Assembly (NCBI RefSeq): GCF_900104555.1
Contig: NZ_FNJU01000001.1
Coordinates: 310,001-374,000 of the forward strand
Reading direction: 5' to 3'
Length of the DNA stretch: 64,000 nt
From: Litchfieldia salsa
Lineage (GTDB): Bacteria > Bacillota > Bacilli > Bacillales > Bacillaceae_L
The notes under the pieces are model-generated. The model worked only from the letters and a program-made list of their open reading frames with translations, searched no databases and was not told where the DNA came from. Shown here piece after piece: positions 45,525-53,882 of the stretch. Positions within the stretch are counted from its first letter, which is position 1. Every line of letters starts with the position of its first letter. Both the position numbers and the translations under genes were made by a program.

Positions 45525-45734
45525 AGGCTGTTTTCGTATAGATAGTTACTTTTAAATCCGCAGGCTGAATACACTCCGCGTCCGGCGGGTGACCAGTGAG
45601 CCTCCTCCGCCCAAATGCCCCTATGGGCTCTCACTTTGGCCACTGGTCTGAGCAGGAGTCTACGTGTATTCAGCCTGCTTGTTACTACAATTTCAAAGTT
45701 ATATGTCAAACAACAAAGTTTGAGAAAATAGCCT
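45525..45734 (+). repeat. 210-bp MITE-like element (copy E) inside the carotenoid cluster
   Basis: AGGCTGTTTTCGTATAGAT at the left end mirrors GAGAAAATAGCCT at the right end. The central hairpin spans 45560-45678 from GCAGGCTGAATACACTCC to GTGTATTCAGCCTGC. Length and both flanks match copy F. It fills the gap between the IPP isomerase gene and the MerR regulator, so any co-transcription would have to pass a long RNA hairpin. Confidence 0.85.
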
Positions 45735-45777
45735 TTTTTAAACACCCTAAAAACTTCTAGACAGAGGTCTTTTAACA

Positions 45778-46818
45778 CTAATATCCCACTTGCTTGATGG
45801 ATGGTGTGTTCTTCAACTTGTTTATGGATGCAGCTCCAATGCTAAACATCGCAGCCTTTAATTCATACTCTGTTTGAGTGAAGCGCTCGATTAATGCCTT
45901 TTCCGATGTTACGGCTTCTGCAAGAATGGATCGACCAAAGCCAGCAAGATCGGCACCTAGCGCAATAGCCTTTGCTGCCTCTACTCCATTGTTGAGCCCG
46001 CCACTAGCAATGATCGTTCCGGACCCTTCATTTTGTTTTAAATCAAGAAGACACTCTGACGTTGGAATGCCTAAGCCACTAATCGCATCAGCTACTGCTC
46101 GTTTTAACGGATCCGTAGAGCGAAGTTTTTCGACCTGACTCCAGTTCGTCCCGCCAGCACCAGCCACGTCTATAAATGAAATGCCCACATCAACTAATCG
46201 CCTAGCCAATTTACTATTGATTCCCCACCCAACCTCTTTCACACCGATTGGCAAGTGGAATGATTTACACAGCTCTTCAATTTTTTGAAATAACCCACGG
46301 AAGTTTGTATTTCCTTCAGGCTGAATTAATTCCTGCAGACTGTTTAAATGTAGAACTAAAGCATCAGCTTCCACTAAATCTACAATTTTTTTGCATTCAT
46401 CCACACCGAAGCCATAATTAAGTTGCACAGCCCCCACATTCGCAATAATCGGAATGCTTGGTGCGTACTTTCGTATTCGAAAGGTATAAGCTCTTTCAGG
46501 GTCTTCGACTGCCGCTCTTCCTGATCCTACAGCAAATGACCACCCTTTTTCTTCTGCTGCGATGGCAAGGTTTTGGTTAATTGTCATCGCCTTTTCGGTT
46601 CCTCCGGTCATCGAGCTAATGAGAAATGGAGTAGCCACTTTCTTTTTAAGAAAAGAGGTCTCCACATTAATTTCTGCAAAATCCACCTCAGGAAGAGCTT
46701 GGTGGATAAATGAAAATTTCTCGAAGCCTGTTGTCATTCCTCTTCCGTTCACATCGTCATTAAGACAAATTTGGATATGATCTGCTTTTCTCTTGTTCAC
46801 ATCATCACGTCGATTCAA
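45778..46818 (-). CDS. fni: Type 2 isopentenyl-diphosphate isomerase
   Basis: The 346-residue FMN- and NADPH-dependent enzyme interconverts IPP and DMAPP. Visible landmarks are R-RKADHI at the start, FLISSMTGGT near residue 67, the QLNYG segment, LHLNSLQE, VKEVGWG, DVAGAGGT and ASGGLNNG for phosphate/FMN binding. AGGAGGGG lies eight bases before TTG 46818, which I take as start. It supplies prenyl precursor for the neighbouring CrtM. The gene is 33 bases downstream of crtM. Confidence 0.92.
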   Translation of the reverse strand: MNRRDDVNKRKADHIQICLNDDVNGRGMTTGFEKFSFIHQALPEVDFAEINVETSFLKKKVATPFLISSMTGGTEKAMTINQNLAIAAEEKGWSFAVGSGRAAVEDPERAYTFRIRKYAPSIPIIANVGAVQLNYGFGVDECKKIVDLVEADALVLHLNSLQELIQPEGNTNFRGLFQKIEELCKSFHLPIGVKEVGWGINSKLARRLVDVGISFIDVAGAGGTNWSQVEKLRSTDPLKRAVADAISGLGIPTSECLLDLKQNEGSGTIIASGGLNNGVEAAKAIALGADLAGFGRSILAEAVTSEKALIERFTQTEYELKAAMFSIGAASINKLKNTPSIKQVGY

Positions 46819-46851
46819 AGATTTCCCCTCCTTCTCACTATGATTGAATAA

Positions 46852-47715
46852 TTACGCTTCAATCGATTGAACACCATCCTCTAAAGCGCTTTGTAACGTT
46901 GTTAAGTAGATTGCTTTTTTCTTTTTATCACTCACGACGGCTCGTTTTGTATAAACTTGATAGTCATTCATTTTGACAGCTTCCATAATGGCAGCATAGT
47001 AGTTGGATGCTAGTTTAATTGAGAACGCACTTTCAGTTGGGTAGGATTCAATGTCTGCCAGTCCTTTTTTAAACCAACAGCTAGCAAGGTCCATCAGACC
47101 ATTGATCATCTTCTTAAACCTAAAATTGACCGTCATCTCGTCAAATTCAGTATGGGTATATTGATATGTAGCCAACCATTCATCCGGAATATATCGGCGT
47201 CCTCTGTTTGAATCCTCTCCGACATCCCTGATAATGTTGACAATCTGCATCGCTTTCCCGAGCTGAATTCCTGCCATTTGCACATCTAGTGTCGGCGAAT
47301 CATGAAGAACAGGTAGAAGCATTTCTCCAACAGATCCGGCTACCTTTTCACAATAAACTTCTAATTGCTTCATTGATTGATAGTGTGTTAACGATAAGTC
47401 CATTCGTTGACCCGATATTTGCTTTAAAAATGGTTCTTTATCAATAGGAAAGTTGTCAAACAACCACCTTAAGGAAGGCCAAATAAAGTGTCCCTCTGAT
47501 GACTCAATCTGTTTAAATTGCTCTTCTAGTTCTTCAAGTGTAAAAGGTGAATGTTCAGGCTCGTCAACAGAATCATCGATTAATCTACAAAATGCATAAA
47601 TGACAAACACGGCTTCTTTTCTTGGGGAAGGAAGAAAACGAAAAGCCTCGTAAAAACTAGCAGAGCCTTTCTTCATCATTTTTTCACACTCTAGTATCAA
47701 GTTAGAATCAATCAT
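46852..47715 (-). CDS. crtM: Dehydrosqualene/phytoene synthase (CrtM-like)
   Basis: The 287-residue trans-isoprenyl synthase condenses two farnesyl diphosphates to 4,4'-diapophytoene. It has the first Asp-rich motif as FCRLIDDSVDE near residue 43-53, GSVGEMLLPVL near 130 and the second motif as NIIRDVGEDSNRGR-Y-P near 160-178. The start codon overlaps the stop of the upstream desaturase (ATGA-type, four bases). C30 rather than C40 specificity is inferred from the CrtN/CrtP partners. Confidence 0.9.
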   Translation of the reverse strand: MIDSNLILECEKMMKKGSASFYEAFRFLPSPRKEAVFVIYAFCRLIDDSVDEPEHSPFTLEELEEQFKQIESSEGHFIWPSLRWLFDNFPIDKEPFLKQISGQRMDLSLTHYQSMKQLEVYCEKVAGSVGEMLLPVLHDSPTLDVQMAGIQLGKAMQIVNIIRDVGEDSNRGRRYIPDEWLATYQYTHTEFDEMTVNFRFKKMINGLMDLASCWFKKGLADIESYPTESAFSIKLASNYYAAIMEAVKMNDYQVYTKRAVVSDKKKKAIYLTTLQSALEDGVQSIEA

Positions 47716-49157
47716 GCACCCAACTCCTTTTTAATTAATTCGCTTAAAATACGTGCCCCTTGTAGCACAATTGGAACCCCACCTCCAGGGTGAACAGAGG
47801 CACCGACACTATACAGGCGTTCAATGTTGTATGGAGATAGTTGGGGTCTGAATCCTCCTGACTGAAAAAGAGTCGGCGCTATACCAAAGCTTCCGCCTTG
47901 AAATAGACCATCTTTTATGGCATCTTTTGGCGTACGAATCTCCATCCACCTGATCGATTCTCGTAACCCGTTAAAATGTCTCTCTTCAGCCTTTTGCAGC
48001 ACCTTTTCGACAAGAGCTGGTGCTGCCGTTTCCCAATCAATGTCATCGCCAGAAGGTACAGGAATGAGAAAGTAAAGGACACTTTCTCCAGGAGGTGCTG
48101 CCTTTTCATCTAAGGCGACAGGGTTAAAGATATAAAAGGAAGGATCATCAGGAAGCTGTTTTGTTTTAAATACTTGTTTCATATTTTTTTCAAAGTGTTC
48201 CGGTAAGTAAAATTGATGAGCTTTCATCTCCTGAAACCGTTTCTCCACTCCTAGATAAACGAGGACACAGCCCGATGAAGACTTATAGCTTTTCTTCCGT
48301 TCATGCGTATTAATCATAGGATGTAAATTCGGGAAATCACCATTGAATACGACTGCGTCAAAACGGCAATCTTCATTGTTCACAACTAACCCTTTGCACA
48401 CATTCTGTTCAATTTGAAGGCGCTCTACCTTTGCTTTGACATGAATCGTGATCCCCATTCTTTTACAGGCTTTCTCTAATACTGGTATTAGACTATAATA
48501 ACCTCCTTTTAAATACCATATACCAAAAGCATGCTCACTATAGGAGACTAATCCATACAGACCTGGTACCTCTAGCGGAGACCCACCAATGTATAGGGAT
48601 TGTAAGGAGTATGCCTCTTGAAGCTTTGATGGTGAAAAGTAGGAAGCATTAAAGCTCTTCAAATCTTTATAGGCTTTTGAATCAATTAATAGCTTCATGT
48701 TTTCAAAGGTAAGAAAGTCTCGTTTTCTTTTAAAGGTCTTGCTTAGAAAAGCTTTCATTCCTAGACGATAAACACGAGACATGTCAGAGAGATAACGAAG
48801 AAAGTGATCAGACTCCCCAGGAAACAGTCGCTCTATTTCGGCGAGCTGGGTAGGCAAATCTCTAAACTTGGTATACGTAGTTCCATCATTAAAATGAATA
48901 TCGTAAAGTGGGTCACACGGAATGAGCTCCAATTCTTCTTCTGGTATCCCAGCCTCCTGAAGGATTTCCTTCAATAAATCTGGTAAAAGGACAATGGTTG
49001 GTCCTTGATCAATTCGATACCGTTCATTTCCTTGAGACGTGAGTCTACCTCCTAAGAAAGCTTCTTTCTCAAATATGGTGACAGAGTTTCCTTGTTTAGC
49101 AAGCAATAGGGCCGTTACAAGTCCGCCCACTCCTGCTCCTACAATTCCTATTTCCAT
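47712..49157 (-). CDS. CrtN-family carotenoid desaturase/oxidase, third paralogue
   Basis: The 481-residue FAD protein has the dinucleotide motif IVGAGVGGLVTALLLA (residues 4-19), DQGPTIVLLP, KRDFLTF, LQSLYIGGSP, WYLKGGYYSL and the C-terminal SVGASVHPGGGVPIVLQGAR. It belongs to the phytoene desaturase/CrtN superfamily and lies upstream of and overlapping crtM. It could be the working diapophytoene desaturase of this module or a ring/terminal oxidase (CrtNc type). The sequence does not decide. It overlaps the fourth paralogue by ten bases. Confidence 0.82.
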   Translation of the reverse strand: MEIGIVGAGVGGLVTALLLAKQGNSVTIFEKEAFLGGRLTSQGNERYRIDQGPTIVLLPDLLKEILQEAGIPEEELELIPCDPLYDIHFNDGTTYTKFRDLPTQLAEIERLFPGESDHFLRYLSDMSRVYRLGMKAFLSKTFKRKRDFLTFENMKLLIDSKAYKDLKSFNASYFSPSKLQEAYSLQSLYIGGSPLEVPGLYGLVSYSEHAFGIWYLKGGYYSLIPVLEKACKRMGITIHVKAKVERLQIEQNVCKGLVVNNEDCRFDAVVFNGDFPNLHPMINTHERKKSYKSSSGCVLVYLGVEKRFQEMKAHQFYLPEHFEKNMKQVFKTKQLPDDPSFYIFNPVALDEKAAPPGESVLYFLIPVPSGDDIDWETAAPALVEKVLQKAEERHFNGLRESIRWMEIRTPKDAIKDGLFQGGSFGIAPTLFQSGGFRPQLSPYNIERLYSVGASVHPGGGVPIVLQGARILSELIKKELGA

Positions 49158-50695
49158 AATGCGTTCTCCTCTTTTAATAACCCATCATCTTGTGTGAAGT
49201 AGACTTCTTTCTTTCCATATTGCTTGTTTACAAGGTTTGCGCTAATTCGTGCTGATTCAAAAATCGTCGGCAAACCGCTACCTGGGTGGGTTCCTCCTCC
49301 AACTAAAAAACAATGACCGACATCTTCAAATTGATTATGGGGTCGGAAATACATCATTTGATCAAGGCTGTGGGCTAAATTAAACGTCGCTCCCTTGTAA
49401 ACATACACTTCGTTTTGCCATTCAAGAGGAGAAATTACTTTTTCAACTTCAATATGTGAACGAATGTCTTGTAGCTCTGGCTCTTGCTCCAAGATTGATA
49501 GCATTTGCTCTCGTACCCTCTCTTTTTCAATGTTCCAATCAATTTCAGCCGTTAAGTTCGGCACTGGCATTAATACGTAGAGAGAGGATTTCCCTTTTGG
49601 AGCCAGGGTTGGATCGGATATAGAAGGATTGTGAACATAAATGGATGGATTCTCCGATAATTTCATCGTTTTCGTCATTTCTTCCACGTTTTTCTTATAA
49701 TCATCTGCAAACACAATCATATGATGTGGAAGATTTAGCGGTTTGTTCACACCTAAGTACAGCATAAATGTAGAACAAGATAGCTTCTTTTTTTCTACAT
49801 TTTCCTTTCGATATTTCTTCAAATCTGATTGATCAAAAAGGGTCGTAACTGCATGACCAAAATCGGCATTTATGATAACATCATCACTAATCACCGTTTC
49901 TCCATTTTCCAACCTAACTCCTACCGCTTTTCCTCTTTTAACTAGCACTCTTTGTACACCTGTTTCTGTATAAATCTTCCCTCCATATTCTTCGATAACG
50001 GAAGCCATTGCCTTACATAGCTGATTGACTCCACCAATTGGGTGGAAAAGCCCGTACCGATGCTCAAGATAGGAAAGAATGGTGAATGTGCCTGGACATT
50101 CCCACGGGGACATCCCCAAATATTTGGCTTGGAAGGAAAACGCCCATTTAAGTCGTTCGTCTTTAAAATATGTAGATAAACGGTTATACACTGTATCAAC
50201 CGCATTTAACTTAGGTAAAGCTCTAACCATATTTCTTGTGATAAGATCAGTCAGCTTCGTAAAGGGCTGCTGAAGTAATGGGGTAACACGGTCAAACTTC
50301 TCTCCTTCTACCTTCATAAATTTCTCATAACCAGAGAAGCTTCCCGGGAACTTTTCTTCCATTTCTGCTCTCATCTTGTCCTTGTTTCTCGATGGAGAAA
50401 AGGTCAAGTCACCAAATTTCAATGTATATAACGGATCAATTTCCTGTAGTTCCATATAATCCTGAAAACGACGTCCACTCATCTGAAATAATTCTTCAAG
50501 GATGGAAGGCATCATAAAGAAAGTGGGACCTAAATCAAAGGTGTAATCACCTAGTGTGAGTTTTGACGTCCTGCCGCCGATGATTGGTTGCTTTTCATAC
50601 ACAGTCACCTCATAGCCCTGTGCGGAAAGAAGCATAGAAACAGCTAGCCCACCAGGACCTGCACCAATCACTGTGACCTTTTTCCTCTTTGTCAA
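49148..50695 (-). CDS. CrtN-family carotenoid desaturase/oxidase, fourth paralogue
   Basis: The 515-residue protein has VIGAGPGGLAVSMLLSAQGY near its start, YTFDLGPTFFMMP, FSFQAKYLGMSP, PIGGVNQLCKAM and GGGTHPGSGLPTIFESAR near the end. It fits the CrtI/CrtN superfamily and is the first gene of the operon running to fni. I use TTG 50695, after GGAGGG with a nine-base gap, because upstream ATGs (50737 and the ATG run before it) fall in the operator and promoter. Its exact oxidation step is unknown. Confidence 0.82.
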   Translation of the reverse strand: MTKRKKVTVIGAGPGGLAVSMLLSAQGYEVTVYEKQPIIGGRTSKLTLGDYTFDLGPTFFMMPSILEELFQMSGRRFQDYMELQEIDPLYTLKFGDLTFSPSRNKDKMRAEMEEKFPGSFSGYEKFMKVEGEKFDRVTPLLQQPFTKLTDLITRNMVRALPKLNAVDTVYNRLSTYFKDERLKWAFSFQAKYLGMSPWECPGTFTILSYLEHRYGLFHPIGGVNQLCKAMASVIEEYGGKIYTETGVQRVLVKRGKAVGVRLENGETVISDDVIINADFGHAVTTLFDQSDLKKYRKENVEKKKLSCSTFMLYLGVNKPLNLPHHMIVFADDYKKNVEEMTKTMKLSENPSIYVHNPSISDPTLAPKGKSSLYVLMPVPNLTAEIDWNIEKERVREQMLSILEQEPELQDIRSHIEVEKVISPLEWQNEVYVYKGATFNLAHSLDQMMYFRPHNQFEDVGHCFLVGGGTHPGSGLPTIFESARISANLVNKQYGKKEVYFTQDDGLLKEENALWK

Positions 50696-50718
50696 ATTAA
50701 TCAATCCCTCCATCATCA

Positions 50719-50758
50719 TTATACAAACATTATACACATCTGTATAATGTTTGTATAA
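50719..50758. promoter_or_regulatory. Long perfect inverted repeat over the crt promoter
   Basis: TTATACAAACATTATAC and GTATAATGTTTGTATAA are perfect 17-bp arms around six bases. On the minus strand each half carries a TATAAT, so the repeat overlaps the likely promoter 24 bases upstream of the first crt gene. It is the best candidate operator for the CarH-like MerR protein of the cluster. An 8-bp half-site match (TTGTATAA) occurs at 45480, upstream of that regulator. Confidence 0.75.
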
Positions 50759-50793
50759 TTCTTTCTTCTGAGCATTTGATATTTTTTTATTTT

Positions 50794-51003
50794 AGGCTGT
50801 TTTCGTATAGATTGTTGCTTTTAAAGCCGCAGGCTGAATACACTCCGCGTCCGGCGGGTGACCATGAGCCTCCTCGTCGCTTATGCTCCTGTGGTCTCAC
50901 TTTGCCCACTGATCCCGCAGGAGTCTACGTGTATTCAGCCTGCTTATATAACGAACATTTCAACGTGTTTTATCTTAAATAACAAAATTTGAGAAAACAG
51001 CCT
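50794..51003 (+). repeat. 210-bp MITE-like element (copy F)
   Basis: AGGCTGTTTTC at the left end and GAAAACAGCCT at the right end are perfect terminal inverted repeats. The central hairpin spans 50829-50943. It is the best-preserved copy. The rest of the gap to 51312 (51004-51312) is AT-rich with no convincing gene; a second GAAAAGAGCC follows the right end. Confidence 0.88.
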
Positions 51004-51312
51004 TTAGAAAAGAGCCTTATTTTAATAAATTATCCAGTTATAACAACATATTTCTACGAATTTTTGAATAGAACTAGATCTTTGTACAACCTTCGTATAG
51101 CCTGTTTCAAATACTTAGACAACCTTAGATACAAGGGTAACTCCCAGGGGACAGAGACTTGGAAAGGAGTTGATGTGTTATCGAGAAAATAAAAAAGAAC
51201 TCTATGAAATCTGGAATACAAAAAAACGACTGCTCATATTGAACACTCGTGACACTTAATTAAGATACATTTCAGCTAATCCGAATTACTTAGACTGAGT
51301 AGGATTACAAGC

Positions 51313-51687
51313 TTACCAGTGTGCTTGAAGTTTATTACCATTTGGATCATAAAAGTGGAAATAGGCATGACCATTATCTTCTTGTATATCCTCGACCTTC
51401 ACTTGATTATTAATTAAGTGTTGATGAAATTTAGATAATTCTGGGCTTGTAAAGCCGATACTAAAAGCTGATTCATTATTAATTGTAAAATGCGAAAATG
51501 TTTCATCGTCTGTAGGAACTAAGATAAGTAAAAAAGGTCCCTCATTTACTTTAATAATCGCAAATGGATCATCAGTACCGGTTAATAACTGTAACCCTAA
51601 TACATCTCTATACCACCCGGCAGACTGTTCTAAATCTTTTACAGGAATTCTAATATAATGCACTTGTTCAATAAATGATTTACTCAT
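51313..51687 (-). CDS. VOC-family (glyoxalase/bleomycin resistance-like) protein
   Basis: The 124-residue protein has a single vicinal-oxygen-chelate domain: HYIRIPVKDLEQSAGWYRDVLGLQLL at the start, a central FLLILVP strand and the C-terminal YFHFYDPNGNKLQAHW. Likely metal ligands are the first His and the late acidic position, though no final Glu is seen. The activity (isomerase, dioxygenase or thiol transferase) is unknown. Confidence 0.82.
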   Translation of the reverse strand: MSKSFIEQVHYIRIPVKDLEQSAGWYRDVLGLQLLTGTDDPFAIIKVNEGPFLLILVPTDDETFSHFTINNESAFSIGFTSPELSKFHQHLINNQVKVEDIQEDNGHAYFHFYDPNGNKLQAHW

Positions 51688-51967
51688 AATTTACCTCTCT
51701 TTTATAAAATCTGGTATATTAAGTAATTCTCGTTTTATATACCTTTTCCCTTCCAATATATTGAATTCACCTTCCCTTTACTGCATAAAAAAAGCCATTC
51801 TTATATTGAAGAATTAGCCCCGTTAGTTGAATTAAAAGGTATGCTTTATCTTTATTAAAACTAAATAGGTTATATCTTTATCTTTTCTCTAACTATGATG
51901 AGAGTTTAGACAAGTTATTTTCCTTTTCATATATTGTGATTGAGTTCAAATAAAAGGAGGTGTTTTT

Positions 51968-52240
51968 ATGACTCACAATCCACAACACAACCCAAACCAA
52001 GTAAACGACGACCAACAGCAAAACCAATGTCCTGAAGGTTGTTGCGAAGGTAATGAACTACTTTGTGTTTCTATCCCATGTCCAATTACAATTGTACTTC
52101 TGGGACTTGAACTTCAACTAGAATTACCTTGTATTAGATTAACTTCTCAAGATAATTTAACTCCAGACCAAGTACAACAACTTTTAGGTTTCCTTTCTAA
52201 CCTAATTGGTAACCTTGGGACTAACATCACATCTCAATAA
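51968..52240 (+). CDS. Small cysteine-rich protein, possibly spore-associated
   Basis: The 90-residue protein begins with an Asn/Gln-rich stretch (residues 1-22), then a Cys-rich CPEGCCEGNELLC, a hydrophobic CPITIVLLGLELQLELPC core and a DQVQQLLGFLSNLIGNLG helix-like tail. AAAAGGAGG precedes the ATG and a terminator follows, so the gene looks real. No family was recognised. Six cysteines and the absence of a signal peptide recall spore coat proteins, but this is only an inference. Confidence 0.65.
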   Translation: MTHNPQHNPNQVNDDQQQNQCPEGCCEGNELLCVSIPCPITIVLLGLELQLELPCIRLTSQDNLTPDQVQQLLGFLSNLIGNLGTNITSQ

Positions 52241-52248
52241 GAAGTATT

Positions 52249-52276
52249 AAGGCTGCGTTTATTACGTAGCCTTTTT
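52249..52276 (+). terminator. Terminator of the cysteine-rich gene
   Basis: AAGGCTGCG and CGTAGCCTT pair with a TTTATTA loop and a T-run. Confidence 0.8.
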
Positions 52277-52384
52277 ACTTAAACTATCTTGCACCGTTAG
52301 CTTAAGTGTTCAAGAAATAATCTACGATTGCGATATCGGACGCTATATAGACGCACTTCAACGTTATTTTTCTTTATTTCGTTG

Positions 52385-52420
52385 AAAAAAAGGTGCAAAT
52401 TAGTTTCCTAATCGCACCTC
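52385..52420 (-). terminator. Terminator of the sugar operon
   Basis: On the minus strand AGGTGCGATTAG pairs with CTAATTTGCACCT, and TTTTTTC follows. It is about 80 bases past the GH1 stop. Confidence 0.75.
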
Positions 52421-52501
52421 TAAAGGATATGTTATAACTGTTCTCCTATCAACCAATCGGATTACACTTTTTTCATAAGGCTTATTCAAACGAACGATTA
52501 A

Positions 52502-53851
52502 TCAATAAGTTAAATCAAACCACCCATTTTCAAGTGTTTGTTTGTACCAATAATAGCTATCTTTCTTCGTTCTAACTAATGTACGGAAGTCGACATGAAC
52601 GATTCCGAATCTCATGCTATAGCCAAATGCCCATTCAAAGTTATCCATGAGTGACCATGTTAAGTAGCCTTTTATATTTACGCCAGAATCCATACTGCGT
52701 TTTAGGGCAGCTAGATGTAGCTGTAAATAGGTGATGCGACGTTGATCTTTTACACGTCCATTTTCCGCCTCATCATTGTAACAAGCTCCATTTTCAGTAA
52801 TATAGATTGGAACCTGTCCATAAAGTTCTGTTATATAAGTTAGTACTTTATAAAATCCCTCTGGATAGATTGGCCAACCGATATCGGTACGCTCGTAATT
52901 CATATCTAGGTCTTCTGAGTCAAATAGCCCACTATTTTCTTTGTACCTTGCAACATTCCCGGTATAATAATTGATTCCTAGGAAATCGATTGGTTGACTA
53001 ATATCTTGTAAATCCCCATCTTGAATATTCATCTTAACACCCTTTGATTCAAACCAGTCTACCATAAATTGTGGATAGCTTCCTTTGAATACTGGATCCA
53101 TGAACCATTCTACAAACCAGCCTACTTCTCGTTTACATGCATCAATGTCTTCCTGCTTATTACTGAAAGGCTCTTTCCATGTAACATTTGGAGCATAGCC
53201 GATTTGTCCATCGATCTTAAGAGTTCTGAATGCTTTTACTGATCTGCCGTGAGCAACCATTAAATGATGAGAAATATCTGTTGCTAACTGTAAGTCCTTA
53301 TTTCCTGGAGCGTGCTCACCTATAAAGTTAGATAAAAATGATACACACCAAGGCTCATTAAGGGTAATCCAGTTTTTTATCTTTCCTTGAAACTCCTTGA
53401 ACATAAATTCAGAGTACTCTACAAAGGCATCAATGGTCGAACGGTTTGCCCAACCACCTTCATCTTGAAGTGCTTGAGGTAAGTCCCAATGATATAGGGT
53501 ACACATTGGTTCAATACCATTCTCAAGAAGTGTGTCAACGAAACGATGATAGAAATCAACACCAGGTTGATTCACTTCTCCTCTCCCATTTGGAAAAATA
53601 CGTGGCCATGCAACAGAGAATCTGTATGAATCAATCCCTAATTCCTTCATCAATTTTATATCTTCTTCATAACGATGATACGTATCACATGCTACATCTC
53701 CGTTATCTCCATTCAGAACTTTTCCTGGTGTTCTTGAGAAAGTATCCCAGATGGAAGCACCTCTTCCATCCTCAAATGCTCCACCTTCTACCTGATAAGA
53801 AGCAGTTGCTGCTCCCCATTTCATATCTTTTGGAAATTCTATAATAGCCAT
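52502..53851 (-). CDS. GH1 beta-glucosidase
   Basis: The 449-residue enzyme has the GH1 landmarks: F-WGAATASYQVEG at the start, SVAWPRIFP, acid/base Glu in TLNEPWC near residue 164, and nucleophile Glu in YITENGACY near 352. The C-terminal W-LMDNFEWAFGY closes the active site. It has no signal peptide and no phospho-sugar signature I could verify. With an ABC importer rather than a PTS upstream, it probably cleaves unphosphorylated beta-glucosides or short cello-oligosaccharides. Confidence 0.92.
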   Translation of the reverse strand: MAIIEFPKDMKWGAATASYQVEGGAFEDGRGASIWDTFSRTPGKVLNGDNGDVACDTYHRYEEDIKLMKELGIDSYRFSVAWPRIFPNGRGEVNQPGVDFYHRFVDTLLENGIEPMCTLYHWDLPQALQDEGGWANRSTIDAFVEYSEFMFKEFQGKIKNWITLNEPWCVSFLSNFIGEHAPGNKDLQLATDISHHLMVAHGRSVKAFRTLKIDGQIGYAPNVTWKEPFSNKQEDIDACKREVGWFVEWFMDPVFKGSYPQFMVDWFESKGVKMNIQDGDLQDISQPIDFLGINYYTGNVARYKENSGLFDSEDLDMNYERTDIGWPIYPEGFYKVLTYITELYGQVPIYITENGACYNDEAENGRVKDQRRITYLQLHLAALKRSMDSGVNIKGYLTWSLMDNFEWAFGYSMRFGIVHVDFRTLVRTKKDSYYWYKQTLENGWFDLTY

Positions 53852-53882
53852 TCGAAAGCCTCCCCTGTCTTAGATCTCTGTA

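Noticed and set aside
50776-51192. Two short plus-strand frames in and after MITE copy F
   Set aside because: They are made of repeat arms or AT-rich DNA and lack homology-like features.
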